Positions 46,239 to 55,442 of a DNA stretch of 64,000 nt are shown here, one piece after another. The position numbers and the translations under genes were made by a program. Positions within the stretch are counted from its first letter, which is position 1; the number at the start of each line of letters is the position of its first letter. The stretch is from the NCBI RefSeq assembly GCF_001427605.1, contig NZ_LMGZ01000019.1, positions 296,263 through 360,262 on the forward strand, given 5' to 3'. This DNA comes from Devosia sp. Root635. GTDB taxonomy: Bacteria; Pseudomonadota; Alphaproteobacteria; Rhizobiales; Devosiaceae. Below the pieces are notes generated by a model, which was not told the DNA's origin, ran no database searches, and saw only the letters and a program-made list of their open reading frames with translations.

Positions 46239-46940
46239 TTGACGACAGCAACGCTAACCGTGCGGCGCGCCCGTGGCGGCCTTGTCAAGCGCATCATCGG
46301 CGAATTGCGCGGTGCGATCCTGGCCGGGCAATATGCAGTTGGCGACAAATTGCCATCGCAGGCCGAACTGGCGGAACGCTATCAGGTCAGCCGCACCGTG
46401 GTTCGCGAAGCCATTGCCGGCCTGCAGGCCGATGGGCTGGTGGAGCCCCATCAGGGCGCCGGCGTCTTTGTCACCTCCCGCCTGGCTCCCGCCTCCCCCT
46501 TCGGCGCGCTCGATGTGGCGCGGGTATCCTCGATCCTGGAAACGCTGGAACTGCGCGCGGCTGTCGAGGTCGAGGCCGCGGGCCTGGCGGCGCTGCGGCG
46601 ATCACCGGCCCAGGAAGAGGCTATCGTAGCGGCCCACAAGGCATTGGTGAGCCAGATCGCCGATGGCGGCTCCTCCATCCGGACCGACTTCGAGTTTCAC
46701 CGCGCCATTGCCGCCGCCACCAACAATCGGCGCTTTGTCGAACTGCTCGACCTGATGGGCGCCAGCGCCATTCCGGAAATCATGCGCCAGGGCTACCTGG
46801 ACATGATCATCGAGGAACACCGGGCCATCGCCTATGCGATCTCGGCCGGCGACGAGGCGGCGGCACGCGAAGCGATGCGGGTCCATGTCCGCGGCAGCCA
46901 GCGGCGCTACCGCCAGCTTTTGCACGGCGACCTGACATAG
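46239..46940 (+). CDS. FadR-subfamily GntR transcriptional regulator
   Basis: A 233-residue regulator. The winged helix holds VKRIIGELRGAILAGQYAVG, KLPSQAELAERYQVSRTVV and GAGVFVTSR. The FCD domain holds RAAVEVEAAGLAAL, FHRAIAAATNNRRFVELL and EEHRAIAYAISAGDEAAARE, with the metal-binding His pattern. The start is TTG at 46239 after a GGGAG. It is divergent from the talarate/galactarate dehydratase and most likely controls it. Confidence 0.9.
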   Translation: MTTATLTVRRARGGLVKRIIGELRGAILAGQYAVGDKLPSQAELAERYQVSRTVVREAIAGLQADGLVEPHQGAGVFVTSRLAPASPFGALDVARVSSILETLELRAAVEVEAAGLAALRRSPAQEEAIVAAHKALVSQIADGGSSIRTDFEFHRAIAAATNNRRFVELLDLMGASAIPEIMRQGYLDMIIEEHRAIAYAISAGDEAAAREAMRVHVRGSQRRYRQLLHGDLT

Positions 46941-46947
46941 ACTTGGA

Positions 46948-47703
46948 CTAGGCGTCCGCCTTGTCCCCCACCAGGCGTAGTCTGTGAGCCTGCCGTGCCG
47001 TGGGCGCAATGGCGGGGACAGGACCGGCCGTGCCGCCGAACAGCACGTCGCGTTCCTCTGGCGTCGACATGAAGAAGGGGAAGCGGTCCATGATGCGGTC
47101 ATAGATGACCGGAACCCGCGCGCCGAACAGGCAGACCGGGAAGGTGAGCTCGCCCCAGTAGCCGACGCCCGCCATCTGCTCAAGGCCGAACACCCGCCGA
47201 TAGAAGGGGCCATGTTCCGGGCGGACCGAAGAGATGCAATGGGTGGTGGAAAAATACTCGCAGGCCATCACCGCCATGCGCAGCGTGAGGTAGGGCAGCG
47301 CCGGGAAAGCCAGCGAGGCATCGTGATCGGCGGTAAAGCGGCTCGGATCGACATAGCTGCCACCCTGGTCGATGATATCGCCGAGCACGTCAGGCCAGAT
47401 TTTGCGGCTCGGCGACGTCGGATTGGCCTGGGTGGCGATATGCAATCGGATCGAGCTCACCAGCTTGTCGTCGATATAGACGCCGAAGCAGTGGCAATTG
47501 TCGGCGTCGTCATAGGCGTCGCGGGTGATCTGCTGGGAATTGACCGGGATGAAATCTTCCCGCCGGTAGGCCTCGTAACGCAAGCGATAGACCGGATCGA
47601 ACTGTTCGTCGACCGACACGCGCCGATATTGGACGCGGTCGAGCAGATCGATGAGAGTCAGCGCAAAACGGGAGGTTGCACTTGCCTGGGATGCCGCACT
47701 CAT
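46948..47703 (-). CDS. N-acyl amino acid synthase/FeeM-like acyltransferase
   Basis: A 251-residue GNAT-related protein that resembles FeeM-type N-acyl amino acid synthases and the exosortase-associated acyltransferases. Features are VSVDEQFDPVYRLRYEAYRR (the acyl-homoserine-lactone-synthase-like start), YDDADNCHCFGVYIDDKLVS with SSIRLH, YVDPSRFTAD, and the C-terminal core LPYLTLRMAVMACEYFSTTH. Such enzymes join a fatty acyl-ACP to an amino acid or similar amine, and products may be signals or surfactants. The ATG at 47703 has an AGGGGA site; an ATG at 47751 lacks one. The upstream region has CtrA-like TTAA motifs. Confidence 0.75.
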   Translation of the reverse strand: MSAASQASATSRFALTLIDLLDRVQYRRVSVDEQFDPVYRLRYEAYRREDFIPVNSQQITRDAYDDADNCHCFGVYIDDKLVSSIRLHIATQANPTSPSRKIWPDVLGDIIDQGGSYVDPSRFTADHDASLAFPALPYLTLRMAVMACEYFSTTHCISSVRPEHGPFYRRVFGLEQMAGVGYWGELTFPVCLFGARVPVIYDRIMDRFPFFMSTPEERDVLFGGTAGPVPAIAPTARQAHRLRLVGDKADA

Positions 47704-47816
47704 TACCAAAAGTCCCCTAGTCACGGGGGATATTAAGCTTTTGTTAGGCATACCGGCATTGGGAAAAATGACGCCCCACCCGGCCAGCGGACCGGATGGA
47801 GCCGAATTAATCTTCG

Positions 47817-47831
47817 TTTACAAAACGTTAA
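47817..47831. promoter_or_regulatory. CtrA-like half-site pair upstream of the FeeM-like gene
   Basis: TTTA-N7-TTAA on the plus strand, with a further TTAA (47836-47839 on the plus strand) six bases on. It is a 7 of 8 match to TTAA-N7-TTAA, about 115-130 bases upstream of the FeeM-like start. Chance occurrence is possible. Confidence 0.25.
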
Positions 47832-47837
47832 CCGGGA

Positions 47838-50168
47838 TTAACCATGCCGAAGCTTTGCCTTCGGCGCACCCTGGGCGGCGTTGAGACGACCGATCAGCTC
47901 GCCGATATCGCGCTCAGGCAGCGGTCGGCTGAAGAAGTAGCCCTGCACCTGCTGAATTTCGGTATGCGCCAGCATGGTGTCGAGCTGTTCCTCGGTCTCG
48001 ACACCCTCGGCAATCACGGTGAGGTCGAGATCGCGCCCCAACCGGGCCACATTGGCCAGCAGCCGCAGCGAACGCGGATTGGTGGCGATATCGGCCACGA
48101 AGGACCGGTCGATCTTGAGCTTGGTGAAGGGCAGCGCATTGAGATAGCTCAGCGATGAATAGCCGGTGCCAAAGTCGTCGAGCGCGATGGCAATGCCCTT
48201 GGCGGCCAGGTCGCTCAGCACGCGATGGGCGATTTCGCGCTCCTCGATGACGGCGGTCTCGGTCACCTCGATTTCCAGCCGCGCCGGATCGAGGCCGGAA
48301 TTGGCCAGGCCGCCCTCCACCAGCTTGCCCAGGTCAATGCCGCGGAAGTCGCGCGCCGAGATGTTGACGGCCACGCCCACCGCGCCCGGCCATTGGCTGC
48401 ACTGGGCCGTGGCGCGACCGATCACCCAGGCGGTGATATCGGAAATGAGGCCCATCTCCTCGGCAAGCGGGATGAAGGTTGACGGCGGGATCGGGCCCAA
48501 TTCGGGGTGGTTCCAGCGCGCCAGCGCCTCACAGGTCACCACCCTGCGGGTGGCGATGTCGAGCAGCGGCTGGAAGGCGAGCGACAGGGCGCCCTCCTGC
48601 ACCGCTTCGCGCAGGTCGGTCTTGAGCCGCTGGCGATAGTGGTAGTCGATATCCATCTGGGCGTGGAACAACTGGCTGCGCGCCTTGCCGTCGCCCTTGG
48701 CCGAATAGAGCGCCAGATCGGCCTTGGTCATCAGGTCGTCGAGCGCCTCGGCGGTGATGGCGCTGGTGGCCAGCCCGATGCTGACCGCGACCGACAGCGT
48801 CAGACCTTCGAGCCGGAACGGCGCGGCAAAAGCGGTGAGGATGGCCGCCGCGTCTGCCTGAGCCTGGACCGCATCGCCCACCGCGCCGCGATAGATGACG
48901 AATTCATCGCCGCCCAGCCGCGCCAGCACGGCTTCGGCCGGCAGCGCCTGGCGCAGGCGGTTCGCCACCTGCATCAACAGCTCGTCGCCCACGATATGGC
49001 CGAACGTATCGTTGACATGCTTGAAGTCGTCGATGTCGATGATCATCAGCGACACGAGGCGCGGCTGCGCCCCCGCAAAACGACGGGCCTCCATATCCTC
49101 GGTGGCCAATTCGCCGAAATAGGTGCGGTTGGGCAGGGCCGTCAGCGTATCGTGACGCGCCATGAAATTGATGCGTTCCTCCGAAGCGATGCGCTCGCTG
49201 ATGTCTTCGAACAGCAGCACCGTGGTTTCGTTGCGCGAACTCACCGAGACCTCGTAGTAGCGCCCGGCGGGCAGACAGAGCAGCACCTTGCCCGACATAT
49301 GCTTGCCGATGACATCGAGCAGGCGATCGACCGCCGTGCGCGGCAGCACGCCGCTGTCGCCCAGCGCACCGAGCACCGAAGCTACCGGCTGGCCAAGCAG
49401 CTCAGGCAGGCCCATGACGCTGAACAGGCGCATCGCGCGCTCATTGGCGACCGAAATGACACCGCGCTCGTCGAGCATGCACAGGCCATGCTCAAGCGTG
49501 GTCATCGCCATGTCGAGTTCGGCGGCGAGGCGCGACGCCTCGACCCGCCCATGCACCGCGCTCAGCAGGATGGAACGGATATCGCCCGCCAGCTTGCGGA
49601 AGCTGGCCAGCATGACGATGAGCAGCGCCGCCAGCACGGGATGAAAGACATCGCCATGGAGAAAAAAGCCAACCGCCATCGGCACGATGACGCCCAGCAT
49701 CTGTAGCGCCACCAGCCGGTCGAGCCCGAAATTGCGGGCGCAGATGCCCACCATCACCGCGATCGAGAGGGATACGCTGGCCAATTCGGCAAACGGATCG
49801 GTAACCAGCAGCATGGCGAACAGGCACCAGAAGCCATAGACCAGAGCCAGGCCGCTGCCACTGATCACCGCGCGGTTTTCCCAGAGTTCGGCCGCCCTGG
49901 CATCATCGCTGTCGATGGCCGCGCGCCAGAAAGCCCGCGTGTTGAGGTCGCGCACCAGGCCGATGACCACGAAGGCCACGGCGATGCAATAGAGCGGTAT
50001 GGATTGGGAACGATAGGCCGTCAGGGCCGCGGTGAGGGCGCTGGCGAACGAGCCAGCCAGCATCGCACGCCGGTCACCATAGACCGAGCGGATGATCGAT
50101 ACATAGTCGAGCGCCGGCATCGTCTTTCGCGCTGAGGTAAACACATGGTTCCCCTGGTTAGCAGACAT
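47838..50168 (-). CDS. Membrane-bound GGDEF-EAL protein (c-di-GMP turnover)
   Basis: A 776-residue protein with four to six N-terminal membrane helices (about 35-200), a PAS-like domain (about 225-335: LEHGLCMLDERGVISVANER), a GGDEF domain and an EAL domain. The GGDEF loop reads ARLGGDEFVIY (about residue 417) without an RxxD inhibitory site. The EAL motif reads CEALARWNHPE (about 544), with EVTETAV, DDFGTGYSSLSYL and AEGVETEEQL, so both active sites look complete. It may be bifunctional. It stands between the FeeM-like gene and an orphan binding-protein gene. Confidence 0.92.
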   Translation of the reverse strand: MSANQGNHVFTSARKTMPALDYVSIIRSVYGDRRAMLAGSFASALTAALTAYRSQSIPLYCIAVAFVVIGLVRDLNTRAFWRAAIDSDDARAAELWENRAVISGSGLALVYGFWCLFAMLLVTDPFAELASVSLSIAVMVGICARNFGLDRLVALQMLGVIVPMAVGFFLHGDVFHPVLAALLIVMLASFRKLAGDIRSILLSAVHGRVEASRLAAELDMAMTTLEHGLCMLDERGVISVANERAMRLFSVMGLPELLGQPVASVLGALGDSGVLPRTAVDRLLDVIGKHMSGKVLLCLPAGRYYEVSVSSRNETTVLLFEDISERIASEERINFMARHDTLTALPNRTYFGELATEDMEARRFAGAQPRLVSLMIIDIDDFKHVNDTFGHIVGDELLMQVANRLRQALPAEAVLARLGGDEFVIYRGAVGDAVQAQADAAAILTAFAAPFRLEGLTLSVAVSIGLATSAITAEALDDLMTKADLALYSAKGDGKARSQLFHAQMDIDYHYRQRLKTDLREAVQEGALSLAFQPLLDIATRRVVTCEALARWNHPELGPIPPSTFIPLAEEMGLISDITAWVIGRATAQCSQWPGAVGVAVNISARDFRGIDLGKLVEGGLANSGLDPARLEIEVTETAVIEEREIAHRVLSDLAAKGIAIALDDFGTGYSSLSYLNALPFTKLKIDRSFVADIATNPRSLRLLANVARLGRDLDLTVIAEGVETEEQLDTMLAHTEIQQVQGYFFSRPLPERDIGELIGRLNAAQGAPKAKLRHG

Positions 50169-50285
50169 AGAAACCCCAAAAGCCCTTAAGAACGCCTTGA
50201 AACGGGCTTGACACCCCCCAAGGTTCCGGAATTTCCCGATGGCAGGGTGAATTTCCGCTTAACGACTTTGGACGGCTTGGCTGCG

Positions 50286-51479
50286 CTAGAAAGCCGTTTG
50301 CGCCGCCTTGAGCGCTGCGACGCCATCGGCGGGGGTCATGGCCGGATCATTCCAATAGGCGTTGGCGACCGCCCATACCGCCGCGACCCAGGCCGGCAAT
50401 GCGGTCGAATGCGGGGTAGGCAGGGCAAAATCGGCCCGATTGAGTGCCTCCAGCACTTTTTTCGAACAGGAATCGATGGCCATGCGCGCATCCAGCCTGA
50501 CGGGGGTGGACCCCTTGGCCGCCGCAAAGCGGGCCTGCACATCGGCATCGAGCACCGCATCGGCAAAGCTGCGCTCGGCCGCTTCGATTTCGGGCGGGAC
50601 ACCCCCCAGCAGGCCCCAGCTATCGACCGTGACCGGCACATGGACTGCACCCGGCACGAAGAGGCAGCCGAAGTCGCTCGTCTCGCTCTTGCCCGCGGCG
50701 CGCCACTCACCCTTCATCCAGTCGCCCTGCAATTGCAGCAGCGCTTGGCCCTTGATCACCATATTGGTGGCCATGTTCCAGTCGCGCTGCACAGCTTCGG
50801 CGTCAGCCTGCTGCTGAAAGCGCCGCAACCAGGCAAAGACTTCGAGCAGGCTGGCATCGTAGAGCACGGCCGGATCGGCAACCGCGCCGTAAAGCCCTTC
50901 ATAGACACCGGGGCCACCAAGGCTGGCCACCAGCGCGTGCAGCAGATAGCCGACCTGCCAGGGCTGCGCGCCCAGGGCGATGGGCTCGAAACCGGCAGCG
51001 CGCACCGCGTCGAAATCGGCCCACATATCCTCAAGCGAGGTCCAGGCTTCCGGGTCGATACCCGCGGCCTCGGCCACGGCGCGGTTGTAATAAATCATGG
51101 CGTCGGCATGGATGGTTGCCGGAATCTTGACGATGGCGCCGTCGATGGTGATGGCGTTGCGCACCACTGGCGGCAGTTGCGCGAGCACACCGCTGGCGGC
51201 GAACTGTTCGTCCAGATGCAGCACTTTGCCCTCGTCGTCGAGGGCGCGGTAGATATCGGGCTGCAGTTGCAGGAAGATATTGGGCGTCGCTCCGGCACTG
51301 ATCAGTTGCAGCACGTCGATATCGCCATTGGCATCATGCGGAATGGCCAGCGGCACCCAGCTATGGCCCCGCTCCTCCAGCGCATCGCGCAGCACGTTGA
51401 GTGCGGCCAGCTCAGCCGGTGATGCCCAGTTATGATAGACGACAAGCTCCGCGGCGCCGACGGTGGAAACAGCCAGCAT
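50286..51479 (-). CDS. Extracellular solute-binding protein, sugar type (family 1), orphan
   Basis: A periplasmic binding protein like those of sugar ABC importers: LVVYHNWASPAELAALNVLR, IPATIHADAMIYYNRAVAEA, MVIKGQALLQLQGDWMKGEW and PSTVDSWGLLGG-like segments. Counted from the ATG at 51479 it has 397 residues and a signal peptide without a basic n-region. The codons just upstream, from a CTG at 51521, encode VWTKRLGALALGSMLAVSTV, a perfect signal peptide, and a GGGAGG lies seven bases before that CTG. The real start is therefore probably CTG. No permease or ATPase adjoins it. Confidence 0.85.
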   Translation of the reverse strand: MLAVSTVGAAELVVYHNWASPAELAALNVLRDALEERGHSWVPLAIPHDANGDIDVLQLISAGATPNIFLQLQPDIYRALDDEGKVLHLDEQFAASGVLAQLPPVVRNAITIDGAIVKIPATIHADAMIYYNRAVAEAAGIDPEAWTSLEDMWADFDAVRAAGFEPIALGAQPWQVGYLLHALVASLGGPGVYEGLYGAVADPAVLYDASLLEVFAWLRRFQQQADAEAVQRDWNMATNMVIKGQALLQLQGDWMKGEWRAAGKSETSDFGCLFVPGAVHVPVTVDSWGLLGGVPPEIEAAERSFADAVLDADVQARFAAAKGSTPVRLDARMAIDSCSKKVLEALNRADFALPTPHSTALPAWVAAVWAVANAYWNDPAMTPADGVAALKAAQTAF

Positions 51480-51528
51480 GGAACCCAGAGCAAGGGCGCC
51501 AAGTCGTTTGGTCCAAACCAGCGCACGT

Positions 51529-51534
51529 CCTCCC
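51529..51534 (-). promoter_or_regulatory. Shine-Dalgarno site that points to a CTG start at 51521
   Basis: GGGAGG on the minus strand, seven bases before CTG at 51519-51521. No ATG, GTG or TTG exists in this frame between the upstream stop and 51479. A GTG at 51526 is nearer but lies in another frame and opens only a short frame. Confidence 0.55.
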
Positions 51535-51705
51535 GCTCGCGGATCTGAAGGGCACTGTCCGGCTGCCGGCCGTTGGAGGCCTTGTCACGCCGATCGGGAC
51601 CTTTGGACGATCAGGCTGCGGCCAAACTGCTTGCCAGCGCGTTAACACCGCCACGGAAGCGTCGTTTTGGCCTTCTAGGATGCGGCAGGATTGGACAGGT
51701 GGATC

Positions 51706-51996
51706 ATGGTTGAAAAGCTGAGCGACAAGGAACGGGAAGAAGGCCTGCGCGGCCTCGGCGGCTGGATCTATGACGAGGCGGCGAACGCCATCGAGCGGGT
51801 CTTCAGGTTCAAGGACTTTTCCGAGGCCTTCGGCTTCATGACCCGCGTGGCGCTGGCGGCCGAAAAGGCCGGTCACCACCCCGACTGGTCCAACAGCTAC
51901 GACAGCGTCACCATCCGCCTCTCCACCCACGATGCCGGCGGCCTCAGCAGCAAGGACATCGCCTTGGCCCAGGCCATAGACAAGCTGCTGATCTAG
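51706..51996 (+). CDS. phhB: 4a-hydroxytetrahydrobiopterin dehydratase (pterin carbinolamine dehydratase)
   Basis: A 96-residue enzyme that dehydrates the 4a-carbinolamine of tetrahydrobiopterin, usually with phenylalanine hydroxylase; DCoH-like. [19 protein letters not shown] is the His-His-Pro catalytic signature, and [16 protein letters not shown] completes the PCD motif. The ATG at 51706 has a GGTGGA site; the TTG at 51691 is rejected. No phhA is nearby. It stands alone between the binding protein gene and dnaE2. Confidence 0.93.
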   Translation: MVEKLSDKEREEGLRGLGGWIYDEAANAIERVFRFKDFSEAFGFMTRVALAAEKAGHHPDWSNSYDSVTIRLSTHDAGGLSSKDIALAQAIDKLLI

Positions 51997-52001
51997 CAGC
52001 C

Positions 52002-55000
52002 TCAGTGAAAATTGCGGCCACCCGGCAGGGCGGCATAGGCCTGGCGGCGGGCCCGCTCCGCTTCCGGTATTGTCTGCCGATCACGGCCCGGCGGCGAGCC
52101 CGTGCGCCCCTCGTCGCCCCGTGCCAGCACCCGCTCACCGATATCGGCGCCATGCGCCAGATCGAGCAGATGGCTGGTCATATCGGTCAACTGCTCGGCG
52201 ATGATGTGGATCACCCGCCCCTCGCGCTGCAACTGGCCGCGCACCGCCAGCATACGGCTCCCCAGCAGCGTCCTGCGATTGGCCTCGAACACTTTGGGCC
52301 AGATCACCACATTGGCGATGCCGGTCTCGTCTTCCAGCGTGGCGAAGATCACCCCGCTCGCCGTGCCGGGACGCTGGCGCACCAGCACCAGCCCGGCCAC
52401 CTCGACACGACTGCCTGGCTTGACGGTATCGAGCTGGTCCGATCGCGTCACCCGGCGCGCTTCCAGAACTGGTCGAATGAACTGGAGCGGATGGCCCTTG
52501 AGCGAGAAGGACAAGGTCGAATAATCGTGGATGACCTCCTCGCCCGGCAACATTTTGGGCAGCCGGGCCTCGCTGTCGGCCGCGGTCTCGACCCGCCCCG
52601 AAACCTCGAACAGCGGCAGCGTATCGGCTCCATGCGTGCCGATCAGCCCCTTGACCGCCCACAGCGCATCGCGCCGGGAGAGGCCCAGCGAGGCAAAGGC
52701 ATCGGCACGGGCAAGCTTTTCAAGCGAAGCAATGGAGACGCCGGTGCGCAGCCACAGGTCACGCACCGAATCATAGCCACGGCCGCGCCGTGCGACGATG
52801 ATGTTGATGTCGGCTTCCGGCATGCCGATGGCCTGGGAAAACCCCAGCCGGATTGCCTTGTCTGAATGAATGTCGCCGGCCATCTCGGCATGCTGGGGCC
52901 AGAGATGATCGCGGGCCGGCCGGCTATTGCCCTCCAATACGCATTCAAGATCGGACAGGTTCACATCCACCGACCGCATTTCGACGCCATGCTCGACCGC
53001 GTCGCGGATGATCTGGCTGGGCGCATAGAAGCCCATGGGCTGGCTGTTGAGCAGCGCACAGGCGAACACATCGGGGTAGTGGCATTTGAGCCAGCAGGAG
53101 GCATAAACCAGCAGGGCGAAAGATGCCGCATGACTTTCAGGGAAGCCATATTCGGCAAAGCCCTTGATCTGGGCAAAGCAGCGCTGGGCGAATTCGAGCG
53201 GATACTTGCCAGCGGCGGTCATACCGTCGATGAAGCGCTTTTCGAATATCTCGATCTTGCCGGTTCGCCGCCACGCGGCCATGGCACGGCGGAGCTGGTC
53301 GGCCTCGCCAGCCGAGAATCCCGCGCCTTCGATGGCCATCTGCATGGCCTGTTCCTGGAAGAGCGGAATGCCCTTGGTGCGTTCCAGCACGGCATCGAGC
53401 CGATCCCCCGGCCTGGCCGCCCACGGCTCGCTGCCATCGCGGCGCTTCAGATAGGGATGCACCATGCCGCCCTGGATCGGACCCGGACGGACGATGGCGA
53501 CCTCGATGACCAGATCGTAGAATTCTTTCGGCTTGAGCCGCGGCAGCATCGACATCTGCGCCCGGCTTTCGATCTGAAAGACCCCAATCGTATCGGCCCG
53601 GTGCGTCATGGCGTAGACCCGCTCCCTGGCAAATTGCCCCTTGCCCTTTTCTTCGGCCAGCAATTCGGTCAGTTCCGGCTTTTTTCCGTAATGCAACTGC
53701 ATGAGTTCAAAGCCGCGCCGCAGGCAGCTCAACATGCCCAGCGCCAGCACATCGACCTTGAGGATGCCAAGCGCGTCGATATCGTCCTTGTTCCACTCGA
53801 TGATATTGCGGCTATCCATCGCCGATCTACCGATAGGTACCAGGCTTTCCAGAGAATCGCGGGTGATGACGAAGCCACCCACATGCTGGCTGAGATGCCG
53901 TGGAAAGCCGTGCAGGACTTTGACCACTTCGAACATCTGGGCCAATGTGGGATCATCCGGATCGAGACCGATGGCCGTCACGCCCGCCAGGTCGATCCTG
54001 GACCCCCAACCCCAATGGAGCTGGTTGAAGGCATTGATGGTGTCATCGGAGACACCAAACACTTTGGCAGTCTCGCGGATGGCGCTCTTGGAGCGATAGG
54101 AAATGACATTTGCGGTCAGCCCGGTGCGCTTGCCGCCGTATTTCTTGTAGACATACTGCATCACCTCCTCGCGCCGCTCATGCTCGAAATCGACGTCGAT
54201 ATCGGGGGGTTCGTCGCGTTCGGTGGAGATGAACCGGCCGAACACCAGATTGGCGTTTTCGGGATCGACCTCGGTAATCTCGAGGCAGAAGCAGACCGTG
54301 GAATTGGCCGCAGAGCCGCGTCCCTGACACATGATCTTGCGCTCATTGCGCGCAAACATGACGATGTCATGCACCGTCAGGAAATAGGCGGCATAGCCCT
54401 TGTAGGCGATGAGGCAGAGTTCCGACCACAAGCTGCATTTGAGCTTATCGGATAGACCTCCGGGATACCGTTTCGCCGCCCCTTCCCAGGTCAGCCGCTC
54501 CAGCGTCTGCTGGGCGGTTTCGCCATTGCCGATGGTTTCCTCGGGATAATTGTATTTGAGCTGGTCGAGCGAAAAATCGAGGCGGGCGATGAACGCCTGC
54601 GTTTGGGCGATGGCATCGGGATGTTCGCGGAACAGCCGGGCCATTTCGGCGGCGGGCTTGAGATGCCGCTCGGCATTGGCGGCGAGGCGCCAGCCGGCGC
54701 TTTCCAGCGTCAGGTGCTCGCGAATGCAGGTCACCACATCCTGCACCATGCGCCGGTCGGGCGCGTGATAGAGCACGTCATTGCTGGCGATCATGCGGGC
54801 GCGGTGGACCCTGGCCAGCGCGTCTATCCGGTTGAGGCGGGCCCGGTCCTCGCCGTCGAAACGCGGCGTGCCGGCCAGCCAGACCCGGCCGGGCGCCTGC
54901 CGGGACAGGGTATCGAGCGTCTTTGCCGTCAAGCCCCAGTCGCTCTCGTTGGGCATGAGGATGAAGAGCTGGCCCTGCGCATAGTTTTCCGGCGGCCCCT

Positions 55001-55442
55001 GCTCCTCGGCCAGGCTTCCCGAACCGAAAAGGTCGGGAAAATGCAGCAACGGCTTGCCCTTTTCGCCGCGCTGGTTCCCCACCGTCAGCAATTTGCACAG
55101 CCGCCCATAGGCTACCCGGTCGGTCGGATAGGCGATGATGTCGGGCGTACCGTCGGCAAAGCAGAGGCGGACGCCGACGAGATAGCGGAAACTGGGAAAC
55201 TGCTCCTTGTTGTCGCGCGCCACCACATAGCCGCGCACCACGCCGGCAAAGCTGTTGCGATCGGTGACGCCAAAGGCGCTGAGCCCTATCTGCATCGCCA
55301 TGGCCACCATGTCCTCGGGTGAGGAGCCACCGCGCAGGAAGGAGAAATTGGTGGTCGAGACCAGTTCGGCATAATCGACGGCTGGCCGGTCCGGCCGGGA
55401 GCGGGGATTTGGCTTCTGCTCGAGGGTAACGAGCTGGCTCAT
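52002..55442 (-). CDS. dnaE2: Error-prone DNA polymerase III alpha subunit
   Basis: A 1146-residue C-family polymerase (ImuC/DnaE2) that extends past lesions in SOS mutagenesis. The PHP domain begins YAELVSTTNFSFLRGGSSPE. The palm carries PDIDVDFEHERREEVMQYVY with the catalytic acidic residues, and QGRGSAANSTVCFCLEIT and FPESHAASFALLVYASCWLK are diagnostic. A C-terminal OB domain (VEVAGLVLVRQRPGTASGVI) precedes a Gly/Arg-rich tail. It overlaps imuB by four bases, so the cassette imuA-imuB-dnaE2 is one operon. Confidence 0.96.
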   Translation of the reverse strand: MSQLVTLEQKPNPRSRPDRPAVDYAELVSTTNFSFLRGGSSPEDMVAMAMQIGLSAFGVTDRNSFAGVVRGYVVARDNKEQFPSFRYLVGVRLCFADGTPDIIAYPTDRVAYGRLCKLLTVGNQRGEKGKPLLHFPDLFGSGSLAEEQGPPENYAQGQLFILMPNESDWGLTAKTLDTLSRQAPGRVWLAGTPRFDGEDRARLNRIDALARVHRARMIASNDVLYHAPDRRMVQDVVTCIREHLTLESAGWRLAANAERHLKPAAEMARLFREHPDAIAQTQAFIARLDFSLDQLKYNYPEETIGNGETAQQTLERLTWEGAAKRYPGGLSDKLKCSLWSELCLIAYKGYAAYFLTVHDIVMFARNERKIMCQGRGSAANSTVCFCLEITEVDPENANLVFGRFISTERDEPPDIDVDFEHERREEVMQYVYKKYGGKRTGLTANVISYRSKSAIRETAKVFGVSDDTINAFNQLHWGWGSRIDLAGVTAIGLDPDDPTLAQMFEVVKVLHGFPRHLSQHVGGFVITRDSLESLVPIGRSAMDSRNIIEWNKDDIDALGILKVDVLALGMLSCLRRGFELMQLHYGKKPELTELLAEEKGKGQFARERVYAMTHRADTIGVFQIESRAQMSMLPRLKPKEFYDLVIEVAIVRPGPIQGGMVHPYLKRRDGSEPWAARPGDRLDAVLERTKGIPLFQEQAMQMAIEGAGFSAGEADQLRRAMAAWRRTGKIEIFEKRFIDGMTAAGKYPLEFAQRCFAQIKGFAEYGFPESHAASFALLVYASCWLKCHYPDVFACALLNSQPMGFYAPSQIIRDAVEHGVEMRSVDVNLSDLECVLEGNSRPARDHLWPQHAEMAGDIHSDKAIRLGFSQAIGMPEADINIIVARRGRGYDSVRDLWLRTGVSIASLEKLARADAFASLGLSRRDALWAVKGLIGTHGADTLPLFEVSGRVETAADSEARLPKMLPGEEVIHDYSTLSFSLKGHPLQFIRPVLEARRVTRSDQLDTVKPGSRVEVAGLVLVRQRPGTASGVIFATLEDETGIANVVIWPKVFEANRRTLLGSRMLAVRGQLQREGRVIHIIAEQLTDMTSHLLDLAHGADIGERVLARGDEGRTGSPPGRDRQTIPEAERARRQAYAALPGGRNFH

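Noticed and set aside
51302..51526. Frame opened by the GTG at 51526 behind the same ribosome site
   Set aside because: It is only 74 codons, out of frame with the conserved binding protein, and has no family features.
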